This document shows, piece by piece, positions 57,440 through 64,000 of a DNA stretch of 64,000 bases. Numbering within the stretch: position 1 is the stretch's first letter; the number at the start of each line of letters is the position of its first letter. Below the pieces are notes generated by a model, which worked only from the letters and a program-made list of their open reading frames with translations, had not been told where the DNA came from and searched no databases. Position numbers and translations under genes: made by a program. Origin of the DNA: Xanthobacteraceae bacterium 501b (GTDB lineage: Bacteria > Pseudomonadota > Alphaproteobacteria > Rhizobiales > Xanthobacteraceae); NCBI GenBank assembly GCA_000378025.1, contig KB899087.1, positions 1,798,001 through 1,862,000 of the forward strand, read 5' to 3'.

Positions 57440-57574
57440 TGCCTCGCGGGTACAGTCATCCACGATTATCCGTACAGCGTTCTTTCTGCGCCGCATGGTG
57501 TAGCCCCGGCGGATGGCGTTGGCACCCTGGTGCGCCAACTGGCGCTCGATTGAGTCGGCACTCCATTGGCCCAT
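57440..57574 (-). pseudogene. C-terminal fragment of a P4-type tyrosine integrase
   Basis: The minus strand reads DEMGQWSADSIERQLAH then QGANAIRRGYTMRRRKN, matching the end of P4-family integrases (IERQLAH...N.VR.AY), including the conserved His of LAH and the candidate nucleophilic Tyr in RRGY. A stop lies a few codons upstream and the part after GYT is divergent. It is a relic of a lost genomic island. Confidence 0.65.
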
Positions 57575-57744
57575 CTCATCTCAGCGGGACCGTGATCGCG
57601 GGCCTTCCAACGCGCGCCGACCCGGCAGGATCATGCCGCCAGAAACAGGTGTTTTGCGACGGGTGGTGCCGTCCGAGTGTGAGCAACCAGGACGGCCTGC
57701 GGAAGAGACCGATAATCCCCGCCGCATTGGCTCGATTGCGAGCC

Positions 57745-57780
57745 ACGGCAAGCGAGGGCTTGTCGGCGGCTTTGGGGCCG
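57745..57780 (+). repeat. Right copy of the inverted pair around the autotransporter
   Basis: 36 bases, 34 identical to the reverse complement of 54128-54163. Confidence 0.85.
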
Positions 57781-57948
57781 TATCCGGAATGGCGGCTTTT
57801 GGCGTCAGATCAGTCAAGAGCGGCCGTCGTCGTTAACCGACGTGGCGTCCTGAGCTGACCCTTTTCGGACCGAAAGCTTGCTTACGGGGTGGATGCTAAC
57901 CGAGCGGATCGCTTTCTCTCAGCGTTCCGCGTCCGGAAAAGGATCGAG

Positions 57949-58011
57949 CGCGCCAGAGATCTGAAATGGGCGGACAGCGATCTCATGACTTTGGACGACA
58001 TGTCATAGGTG
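57949..58011 (+). repeat. 62-bp dispersed repeat, copy 1
   Basis: Matches 61630-61691 in the same orientation at 48 of 62 positions by hand alignment, including a shared GACTTTGGA and a terminal TCATAGGTG. The pair brackets the MFS/LysR/aldo-keto reductase module. Confidence 0.75.
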
Positions 58012-58128
58012 ACGCCGGTCGGCTGCTCTTCGGGCTCGCGTGCCCGCCCACTCATCGAAGAGGTCGCTGCCGACCAGCGGCGCAGTGGAATCCCAGCTCA
58101 GTCACGAAGCGGGAGTACGAATATCGGC

Positions 58129-59370
58129 CTAACGCCTGTGCCAATCCCGCCCCAGGAGCGTGAGGCCGAATATAGCGAGACCGGCGAGCGTGAGGCCGAA
58201 GCCGGCCCAGACTGCCGAGAGGAGGCCAAAGCCCGCGTCAATGGCGAGCCCGCCGCTCCAAGCGCCGAGTGCATTGGCTGCATTCAGCGAAGCGAGGTTC
58301 ATCGCGCCCATCAAGGTCGGGGCTTCCGGGGCGAAGGTGGTGAGGCGCACCTGGATGGTGGGGATCGCCACCATCATCGCCGCTCCAACGCCAAACAGAC
58401 CCGGCAGCAGCAGCCAGACTGACGTGCCACCCATGGCCAGCCCAGCCATCACGACCAACGCGCTGCCATAGCCAATTGCGATCCCCAGCGCCGGATGGCG
58501 ATCCGCAAGCCAGCCGCCAAACAGGTTGCCGGCCGTCATGCCCAGCCCAAAGGCGCCCAACGCGATCGGGATCATGGCAGCGGGCAGGCCAGCGGCGTCC
58601 GTAACGATGGGACCGATGAACGTGTAGACGGCGAAGATGCTGCCGACGCCGCTGGCGGCGACCATCATCATGCCCCACACCGACACCTTGCGAAGCGCGG
58701 ACAGCTCCTGGATCACCGGCACCCCATCCAGCGCCGAAGTGCGCGGCACCCACTGCCAGAGGGCCGCGAAGGCGAAAGCGGCGAGGATCGCGACGGCTAG
58801 GTAAGTCTCGCGCCATCCCAGAGCCTGCCCCATGAAGGTGGCCAACGGCGAGCCAAAAATGGTGGCGACGGTCAGCCCCGTCATGACGATAGCGAAGGCC
58901 CGTCCCGCCTGTCCGGCGCCGACCACATGGGCCGCGACCACGGCGCCGGCACCAAAATAGGCGCCCTGCGGAAGGCCGCTAATGAACCGCGCCGTCATCA
59001 GCCAGCCTAGGTCGCTTGCCACCGCGGACAACAGATTGCCAGCCATGAACAGGGCCATCAACGCCAGCAGCAGCGTGCGGCGATTGAGCCGGGCGGCGGT
59101 CAGGGTGACCAGGGGAGCGCCAACGACCACGCCGAAGGCATAAGCGGTGATCGCGCCGGTTGCTTGCGGCACCGTAAGTCCGAGGCTTTCGGAAAAGAGC
59201 TGGATGATGCCCATGCTCGCGAATTCCGACGTGCCGATCACGAAACTCCCCAAGGCGAGCGCGAGGAGCGTCGGGGTGCCCCCGCGATCAGCGGCGGTGT
59301 CCCGAGTTTGCTGTCGGGACGAGGAACGATCGACATCGACCGGAAGGGAGGCGGAGGGGGAGGCGGACAT
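58129..59370 (-). CDS. MFS transporter, AraJ/NepI-type
   Basis: 413 residues, 12 predicted helices. TM1 LLALALGSFVIGTSEFASMGIIQLFSE is the signature of the DHA1 group that exports arabinose, purine nucleosides or drugs (AraJ, NepI, YdhP). The loop between TM2 and TM3 and the TM5 motif G(x)GSPLATF are present. Start ATG 59370 (MSASPSASL). It is divergent from a LysR regulator 190 bases away, which probably controls it. Confidence 0.9.
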   Translation of the reverse strand: MSASPSASLPVDVDRSSSRQQTRDTAADRGGTPTLLALALGSFVIGTSEFASMGIIQLFSESLGLTVPQATGAITAYAFGVVVGAPLVTLTAARLNRRTLLLALMALFMAGNLLSAVASDLGWLMTARFISGLPQGAYFGAGAVVAAHVVGAGQAGRAFAIVMTGLTVATIFGSPLATFMGQALGWRETYLAVAILAAFAFAALWQWVPRTSALDGVPVIQELSALRKVSVWGMMMVAASGVGSIFAVYTFIGPIVTDAAGLPAAMIPIALGAFGLGMTAGNLFGGWLADRHPALGIAIGYGSALVVMAGLAMGGTSVWLLLPGLFGVGAAMMVAIPTIQVRLTTFAPEAPTLMGAMNLASLNAANALGAWSGGLAIDAGFGLLSAVWAGFGLTLAGLAIFGLTLLGRDWHRR

Positions 59371-59527
59371 GTCTGCGATCCTTTCATTGCGGGCCGAGCC
59401 GGTGGGCGGTGGCCGTCGCGGGTTGAGATCGCATGGCGCCGTCGCGCTGATTAGACGGCCGCTTTTCACTGGATTTTGGAGATTGCTTCACAGATCGCGG
59501 GACGGAAATCAGATGGCGTGTTAGGTC

Positions 59528-59539
59528 GCCCGTTCGGGC
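59528..59539. promoter_or_regulatory. Palindrome in the MFS-LysR gap
   Basis: GCCCGTTCGGGC, a perfect 12-bp palindrome 22 bases before the LysR ATG. It could be a regulator site or an mRNA hairpin; LysR-type boxes (T-N11-A) cannot be identified with certainty. Confidence 0.3.
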
Positions 59540-59560
59540 AATCCAGATCAAAGGTCCGGC

Positions 59561-60466
59561 ATGGACAATCGCGCTGGCGAGATGATGGTGTTCGTTCGCG
59601 TCGTCGAGGCGGGAAGCTTTTCCGAAGCGGCCCGGCTGATGCTGATGACGCCGTCGACGGTGTCCAAGCTGATCGCGCGCCTGGAAACGCGGCTGGGGGT
59701 GCGCCTGATCGAGCGATCCACCCGCCGGCTGGCTCTGACCAGGGAAGGCCAGTTCTATTACGAGCGCAGCCAGGCCCTACTTGGCCAGCTCGACGAAACC
59801 GAGCAGCAGATCGCCCAGGGCGGCGCCGAGGCCGAGGGCGTGGTCCGCGTGACCTCATCGGTCAGCTTCGGCTCCGCGGCCCTGGAGCCAGTCCTGCCGG
59901 CCTTTTTCGAGGCTTACCCGAAAGTCATCGTCGATCTCTCACTCTCGGACGAGGTGGTCGACCTCTATCTCGATCGTACCGATGTTGCGATCCGGGTGGG
60001 CAAGCTCATGGATTCCAATCTGATGGCGCGCAAGATAGGCGAGACGCGACGGCGCATTGTCGCCTCTCCGGCCTATCTCGCGCGCCACGGCACGCCCGCC
60101 ACGCCGGAGGATCTCGTCCACCACAACTGTCTCGGCTTCAATTTCCGGCGGGCGATGCCGGTCTGGCCCATGCGCGAGGGCGGACGGATCGTTGAGCGGA
60201 TGTTGAGCGGGTCCCTGCTCGTCAACAACGGCGACACGCTCCGCCGCATGGCGATTGCTGGCGTCGGCATCATCAGGCTCGCCGACTACCATCTGCGTGA
60301 ACCCATCGCCCGGGGCGAACTGGTCGAGCTTCTGGCCGATAGCGACCTCGGCGTCGCGGACGATGTCCATGCCCTCTTCCGGGGCGCGCAGTTTCTGCCC
60401 GCGCGCGTCCGGGCGTTCCTGGATTTCGCCGTGCCGCGCATGCAAAAATTTCTGGTGCACGGCTAG
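59561..60466 (+). CDS. LysR family transcriptional regulator
   Basis: 301 residues. N-terminal winged HTH (MMVFVRVVEAGSFSEAARLMLMTPSTVSKLIARLETRLGVRLIERSTRRLALTREG), then a type 2 periplasmic-binding effector domain with EGVVRVTSSVSFG and VVDLYLDRTDVAIRVG. The DVAIRVG and VASPAYLARHG phrases place it in the AaeR/DsdC-like group that controls transporters and reductases. Divergent from the MFS gene; the aldo-keto reductase gene is convergent. Confidence 0.94.
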   Translation: MDNRAGEMMVFVRVVEAGSFSEAARLMLMTPSTVSKLIARLETRLGVRLIERSTRRLALTREGQFYYERSQALLGQLDETEQQIAQGGAEAEGVVRVTSSVSFGSAALEPVLPAFFEAYPKVIVDLSLSDEVVDLYLDRTDVAIRVGKLMDSNLMARKIGETRRRIVASPAYLARHGTPATPEDLVHHNCLGFNFRRAMPVWPMREGGRIVERMLSGSLLVNNGDTLRRMAIAGVGIIRLADYHLREPIARGELVELLADSDLGVADDVHALFRGAQFLPARVRAFLDFAVPRMQKFLVHG

Positions 60467-60555
60467 GCGCTTCACGCCATGTGCCCCTTTACACGCAATG
60501 CCACCGCGTCCGAGGCGGGGCCTTTGACGCGGTGGCGGGAGATTAGATCGGAGTG

Positions 60556-61569
60556 TCAGCCCACGCTGGGGAGTGGCGCCGCCGGATTGACGAGGTTGCG
60601 CTCGCGCAGTTCAGCCCAGAACGCTGCCGGGATGGTCTCGCGTAGGGCGGCGCCGTCCTCGGCGATCCGCTCAGGGCGGCTGGCGCCGGGAATGACAGCA
60701 GCGACGGCAGGATGGGCGAGCGCGAACTGTAGCCCGGCCGCCTTCATAGAGATGCCGTGGCGGTCCGTGATGGCCTTGATCTCCGCTATGCGGGCGTTCA
60801 TGGCGGGCGTCACCGGGGCGTACTCGAAGTTGGGTCCGCCGACGAGCGCGCCCGAGCTGTAGGGACCACCGACCACGATGCCGAGGCCGCGCTGTTGGAC
60901 TAAAGGCATCACGCGCTGCAGGGCGTGATCGTGGTCGAGCAGCGTGTAGCGCCCGGCCAGGAGGAAACCATCAGGGCGCGGCTCCTCCAGCGCCAGCAGC
61001 AGCTCGATAGGCTCGACTCGATTGACGCCCAGGCCCCAGGCCTTGATGACGCCTTCGTCGCGCATGCGGTCGAGTGCGCGGAAGGCGCCCTTACGCGCTT
61101 CCTCGAACCGGGCGAGCCATTCGTCGCCATAGAAGTCCTGCGCCACGTCATGGACGAAGGCGATATCGATATGGTCGACCTTCAGGCGCTTGAGGCTGTC
61201 CTCGATGGACCGATAGGTGGCGTCTTCCGAGTAGTCATTCACGATCTTGTTGGGGCGGCCATACTTGAAGACCTCGCCCTTCTCCCCGAGATCGCGGGCG
61301 CTGACGTCCTCGATCTCGTCGAGGATCACGCGTCCGACCTTGGTGCTGATAACGAATTCGTTTCGCGGTTTGCCGGCCAGCACCTCGCCCATGCGGATTT
61401 CGGCGAGGCCCGCGCCGTAGAAGGGTGCGTTGTCGTAGTAGCGGATGCCGTCATGCCAGGCTGCCTCGACAGTCGCGCGCGCCTCAGCCTCCGGGATGTC
61501 CCGGAACATGTTGCCGAGGGGCGCCGCGCCAAAACCGAGTTGCCCGCGCAGAATATCCTTGAGTGCCAT
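60556..61569 (-). CDS. Aldo/keto reductase
   Basis: 337-residue TIM barrel of the AKR superfamily. Catalytic tetrad Asp46, Tyr51, Lys77 and His140 (YYDNAPFYGAG, ISTKVGR, IDIAFVHD). Closest by look to the D-threo-aldose 1-dehydrogenase/pyridoxal 4-dehydrogenase group (LGFGAAPLGNMFRDIPEAEA). NAD(P)H-dependent reduction or oxidation of a sugar or pyridoxal-like substrate. Start ATG 61569. Last gene of the MFS/LysR/AKR module. Confidence 0.92.
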   Translation of the reverse strand: MALKDILRGQLGFGAAPLGNMFRDIPEAEARATVEAAWHDGIRYYDNAPFYGAGLAEIRMGEVLAGKPRNEFVISTKVGRVILDEIEDVSARDLGEKGEVFKYGRPNKIVNDYSEDATYRSIEDSLKRLKVDHIDIAFVHDVAQDFYGDEWLARFEEARKGAFRALDRMRDEGVIKAWGLGVNRVEPIELLLALEEPRPDGFLLAGRYTLLDHDHALQRVMPLVQQRGLGIVVGGPYSSGALVGGPNFEYAPVTPAMNARIAEIKAITDRHGISMKAAGLQFALAHPAVAAVIPGASRPERIAEDGAALRETIPAAFWAELRERNLVNPAAPLPSVG

Positions 61570-61629
61570 CGTCTGAACCTTCCATTGTCGGCCCGAACCC
61601 AACGTTCGGTGTCTCGGAAGGGATAGGGT

Positions 61630-61691
61630 GCGCGAGAGATCCGAAATAGCCGGGCAGTGCTCTCAGGACTTTGGAAGGAGGTTCATAGGTG
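61630..61691 (+). repeat. 62-bp dispersed repeat, copy 2
   Basis: See copy at 57949; same orientation, roughly three-quarters identical. Confidence 0.75.
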
Positions 61692-61964
61692 GCCGCTTTG
61701 GTGGCGCATCCAAGACCCGTAAAACGGTAAGAAGCAAAGTCTGCTTTCAGGAAATCGCAGGTGCGATCTCTACGGCCGAGATGAGGGCGCAAAGCGGACA
61801 CTTTCGATTCGGCAGCCATGCGTCTTTAAAGGGCAGAGATGGCCGCATTTTCCTGACGCTGACGTGCCGGCGGCCGCCGACGCATGGCCAGTTGATCGGC
61901 ACCGCGCCATGGGCTGCCAGCGTCATCTCGCACAACGGGTGCGTGGTAGCTTCTCTGGCATCGG

Positions 61965-62013
61965 TTCAAAAATAACGAGTCTCGCATTTTTTGCCAGTCC
62001 CGTTATTTTTGAA
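61965..62013. repeat. Perfect 13-bp inverted repeat with 23-bp spacer
   Basis: TTCAAAAATAACG (61965-61977) and CGTTATTTTTGAA (62001-62013), AT-rich in GC-rich surroundings. It is not followed by a T-tract placed as in a terminator. Candidate protein-binding or recombination site. Confidence 0.9.
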
Positions 62014-62170
62014 ATCGTCGGTCTTGTGTCTCGACCTTACTGTCGCCTGCTGCCCAGGGACTTCCAGCGAATCCGGTCAGGCCCGCTCTGACCCAAAGCA
62101 GCCCTCCCGACACACTGATGCGAAAGTCCGCCGTGCGCCGCCATCTCGGGCATTCAGGCACGCAGAAGGG

Positions 62171-62305
62171 TCAGGCCCTCGCCAGCCGCTCGATGATGAG
62201 GTCCGAGAGGGCGCGCAGACGTGGCAGGCGCCGCAAGTTACGACGAAAGCCGATCGAGGTGTCCCAGGAGCGCAGCTCCTCGTAAGCTTTTCTGGGCGAC
62301 GCTCG
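62171..62305 (-). pseudogene. In-frame C-terminal stretch after the DUF6634-like stop
   Basis: 44 codons with no start codon, in the same frame as the upstream gene, ending RNLRRLPRLRALSDLIIERLARA then TGA. Protein-like composition with an Arg/Leu-rich amphipathic helix. It may be the original C-terminus of the DUF6634-like protein cut off by a nonsense change, or the tail of a lost gene such as a LysR regulator. Confidence 0.35.
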
Positions 62306-62623
62306 TCAGTGGTAGTGCTTGGAAAGGGGCTCCTTGGGGGGCGGCAATGCGGACGTGCCGAGGCGATACCAGCGACTGAGAGTGCGCGCGATTGTCCGGT
62401 CCTCGCTGATCCACAGAACAGGACTGGTCGTGATCCATTGATCGCCCAGATGCGGATGGCCCACCGACTCCCCGATCAGCACCGGCATCTCGCCGTCGAT
62501 CGCAACCATCCAGTTTTTCAGACCGACGGCGCCGATGAGATCGGTCTCCGAAGGCCGCCATCCTTTTGCCAGACGACGCAGATCGGCCGTCGCGGAAGCG
62601 ACTTTTTCAGCCAAGCTGGGCAT
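62306..62623 (-). CDS. DUF6634-like small protein
   Basis: 105 residues from ATG 62623, with AGGAG eight bases before it. The core reads VGLKNWMVAIDGEMPVLIGE, GHPHLGDQWITTSPVLWISEDRTIARTLSRWYRLG; the GHP.L..G...TS.LW ... ART.SR.YRLG pattern matches what I know as DUF6634, a family of alphaproteobacterial accessory regions with no known function. The TGA stop is followed in frame by 44 more codons (to 62171) reading RASPRKAYEELRSWDTSIGF and onward, so either the stop is recent or the tail is unrelated. Family assignment from memory. Confidence 0.65.
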   Translation of the reverse strand: MPSLAEKVASATADLRRLAKGWRPSETDLIGAVGLKNWMVAIDGEMPVLIGESVGHPHLGDQWITTSPVLWISEDRTIARTLSRWYRLGTSALPPPKEPLSKHYH

Positions 62624-62779
62624 CGCTCGTTCTCCTGTCATTTGCATGGGAGTGATGCAATTCCGTTCAGACGGAAGGCACGCCAGCGCCGCGCCAGTCG
62701 CGCAGCGCCGCCGAGAGGTTGGCCCACCTTCGCTCGCGTGAGGGCAGCGGTGCCGAGCGCCGACTGCCCGAGATGCTGG

Positions 62780-62962
62780 TCAGCGGGTCCGGGCGTCCGC
62801 GCCGAACTCGGCTTTCGCTCGCTCAAAAGCGATCCGTCTCCGGATTATGTCCGCCAGCGCTCCGATGATTGTCTCGATCTCGGAATCCAGGATCTCCGCG
62901 AGCTCACCCGCGGCGCCGAGCAGCCTCTCAACGTCCGGCCCGGCGTTTGTCTGTTTGTCCAC
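62780..62962 (-). CDS. Small coiled-coil-like protein, unknown (GTG start)
   Basis: 60 residues from GTG 62962, chosen because GGAGG lies six bases before it. Sequence DVERLLGAAGELAEILDSEIETIIGALADIIRRRIAFERAKAEFG is a continuous helix with a Leu/Ile heptad look. I recognise no family. In line with the neighbouring minus-strand small genes and probably in the same transcript. Confidence 0.6.
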   Translation of the reverse strand: MDKQTNAGPDVERLLGAAGELAEILDSEIETIIGALADIIRRRIAFERAKAEFGADARTR

Positions 62963-63136
62963 TATGAACCTCCATTGACGGGCATCAGGCACCCTCGGCA
63001 CTGGCGTGGGCGGCGTGCGCCTCTTCGCGGCAGGCATGTGCACGCGAAAATTACCCGCGGCCCCGGGCTATGCGCCTGCGTCGAGAGCAGAACTCGTCTT
63101 CAATGGCCTCGCCGAACGAGCAATCGAGGATGAAGC

Positions 63137-63373
63137 TCAGATTTGGTTTGCCACTCTCAGCAGCGTACTCGGCTCGCACCGTAGATCATCGAAATCGGCA
63201 TCGATGACGTCATAGATTTCGTCATCGATGAGAATTGCCAACCTGCTTTGATCCCTCACCTTGTAGCGTTGGAGTGTTGCCAGATTTCTTTTGCGCCTGC
63301 CGGGACCTCGGCGCTCACCGCTGTTGGCGGTCAGTAGAGCATTCGTAGATTGAAAACGTCGGTCCGTGATCAT
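63137..63373 (-). CDS. Small protein, basic N-terminus and acidic C-terminus, unknown
   Basis: 78 residues from ATG 63373 with GGAGA five bases upstream. Basic half (ERRGPGRRKRNLATLQRYKVR) followed by an acidic half (LAILIDDEIYDVIDADFDDLR). No family recognised. A promoter with an overlapping palindromic operator lies 177 bases upstream (63549-63576), and a GCAGCCA/TGGCTGC hairpin (63401-63418) sits in its leader, so it looks like a target of the HTH gene next to it. Confidence 0.55.
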   Translation of the reverse strand: MITDRRFQSTNALLTANSGERRGPGRRKRNLATLQRYKVRDQSRLAILIDDEIYDVIDADFDDLRCEPSTLLRVANQI

Positions 63374-63400
63374 GCGGCTCTCCACGGTTCATTGATGCCC

Positions 63401-63418
63401 GCAGCCAATCATGGCTGC
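63401..63418 (-). other. Leader hairpin before the 78-residue gene
   Basis: GCAGCCA-ATCA-TGGCTGC, perfect 7-bp stem, 28 bases before the ATG at 63373. Confidence 0.5.
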
Positions 63419-63548
63419 CAAAGCCCTTGAATGATGGGAACGAAACGCACTTCCGATGAACGGATGGATGGGTCGCTCGGCTAGATTGCTTGCAGCGAAC
63501 CTAACGGCATCGCCGAGGCAAATGAGACGCCTTCATCCTATGAAAATA

Positions 63549-63576
63549 ATTATAGCATTGATATAAATTTTGTCCA
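63549..63576 (-). promoter_or_regulatory. Minus-strand promoter with operator 1
   Basis: On the minus strand TGGACA (63576-63571), 16 bases, TATAAT (63554-63549). This is the best promoter in the window. The palindromic operator TTATAGCATTGATATAA (63550-63566) covers the -10 box and most of the spacer, an ideal repressor position. Confidence 0.75.
63550..63566. promoter_or_regulatory. Palindromic operator copy 1
   Basis: TTATAGCATTGATATAA fits TTATA-N-CA-N-TG-N-TATAA, symmetric at every fixed position. The second copy is at 63959-63975. Confidence 0.75.
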
Positions 63577-63608
63577 CACGTTATGTCATATATGTTTAAC
63601 GCCCAACT

Positions 63609-63905
63609 TCATCTGGTCCGCCTCTTGGCCGATCGCGAACTGAGACTCTCTTCCTCGCTCGACCGATATACGACCACTCCGAGGACATCTTCACCGAACA
63701 CGAACTGCGCGCCTCCGGCTTCGAGTGCACGTCGTATACGGCCGATTATCTCATCGCGGGGCTCGACAAACCCGTTTTCGAAATCATTGATGGTCTTCTT
63801 CGACACGGCGGCCTGATGCCAAAGCCACGCCTGCGACACGTTGAGCAGGGTCCGCGCGGCCTGGCAAAGAAATCCAGGAATTGGCACTCCCGGCCGCAGA
63901 GGCAT
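63609..63905 (-). CDS. HTH (XRE/Cro-type) transcriptional regulator
   Basis: 98 residues from ATG 63905. The HTH reads CQAARTLLNVSQAWLWHQAAVSKKTINDFENG, with the recognition helix in AAVSKKTINDFENG, followed by IIGRIRRALEAGGAQFVFGEDVLGVVVY, the typical small single-domain regulator of accessory regions (RALEAAGVEF type). A TTG at 63923 would add six residues; no clear ribosome site precedes either, so it could be leaderless or weakly translated. One operator copy lies upstream of it and another just downstream, before the next gene. Autoregulation is inferred. Confidence 0.82.
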   Translation of the reverse strand: MPLRPGVPIPGFLCQAARTLLNVSQAWLWHQAAVSKKTINDFENGFVEPRDEIIGRIRRALEAGGAQFVFGEDVLGVVVYRSSEEESLSSRSAKRRTR

Positions 63906-63958
63906 GAAGCTTGTCGAGGCCAATGGAAGGGGAGAGGCATTCTTCAGGTGAAATATTT

Positions 63959-63975
63959 TTATAGCACTGGTATAA
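63959..63975. promoter_or_regulatory. Palindromic operator copy 2, upstream of the HTH gene
   Basis: TTATAGCACTGGTATAA, same consensus as copy 1. On the minus strand it overlaps TATAAA (63963-63958) in the same geometry as copy 1 overlaps TATAAT. On the plus strand it contains TGGTATAAT, an extended -10, so a divergent promoter may face out of the window. Confidence 0.7.
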
Positions 63976-64000
63976 TGCCAGGATTGGATTTGGTCGAGCT

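Larger units (their letters stand above)
57400..58128. other. Gene-free region with integrase relic and repeats
   Basis: 729 bases without an intact gene. It holds the P4-type integrase fragment (57440-57574), the right copy of the inverted pair (57745-57780) and one copy of a 62-bp dispersed repeat (57949-58011). The rest shows no ribosome sites or protein-like frames. Confidence 0.6.
61570..62305. other. Gene-free region with repeats and a long inverted repeat
   Basis: 736 bases. Contents: copy 2 of the 62-bp repeat (61630-61691), coding-like relic sequence around 61780-61860, the 13-bp inverted repeat with 23-bp spacer (61965-62013), and a 44-codon open stretch on the minus strand (62171-62305) that continues in frame from the stop codon of the next gene. 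Confidence 0.6.

Noticed and set aside
57400..58128. tRNA gene or att site as landing point of the integrase relic
   Set aside because: No cloverleaf-like sequence with T-loop and acceptor pairing was seen in this or neighbouring gaps.
63583..63816. Plus-strand open frame opposite the HTH gene
   Set aside because: Antisense product without motifs; the minus strand encodes a clear HTH domain.

Overview
The window is GC-rich alphaproteobacterial chromosome. The order Hyphomicrobiales (Rhizobiales) fits best, and a Xanthobacteraceae-like member (Ancylobacter/Starkeya type) is my guess. Clade markers are a suf operon led by a NifS-like desulfurase with an Irr-type ICE box upstream, an RNase E with an acidic insert in its S1 domain and a C-terminal GWW motif, an NDUFA12-family Complex I protein next to a DUF2155 protein and aat, and a B12-dependent class II ribonucleotide reductase. 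No rRNA, tRNA or CRISPR array was seen.

1-17 kb: argC (cut by the window start), a small helical protein, parE, lysE/greA-like, an RhlE-type RNA helicase and an MscS channel. These are followed by a large minus-strand Fe-S operon (cysteine desulfurase, sufB, sufC, sufD, sufS, sufT, then a VOC protein, a small membrane protein, sufA and a TfoX-like protein). An alpha/beta hydrolase diverges from its head.

17-31 kb: anmK, tyrS, a giant AsmA-like protein, a 1-Cys Bcp peroxiredoxin, prfB, a GST, and the envelope pair amiC and mrcA (PBP1a). 31-35 kb: rne with a long leader and a strong terminator, then a transglutaminase-like protein.

35-50.8 kb: a divergent NAD(P)-binding protein/HxlR pair, an aminotransferase, an M48 protease, a DsbA-like protein, aroQ-accB-accC, aat overlapping a DUF2155 gene tail to tail, an NDUFA12 homologue, an MFS exporter and nrdJ. 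Several gaps carry two families of intergenic palindromic repeats.

50.8-64 kb is accessory: an IS21-like terminal-repeat remnant, a broken IS1182-like transposase, a truncated IS3-family element interrupted by a complete IS3-family element, a classical autotransporter bracketed by an inverted repeat pair, a fragment of a P4-type integrase, and an MFS/LysR/aldo-keto reductase module. The right edge holds a block of small minus-strand genes (HTH regulator, two unknown small proteins, a DUF6634-like protein). The HTH gene and the next gene each have a copy of the 17-bp palindrome TTATANCANTGNTATAA in the same position relative to a -10 box. This looks like a self-contained, autoregulated circuit and is the least explained part of the window. 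Composition there is more AT-rich, as expected for acquired DNA.
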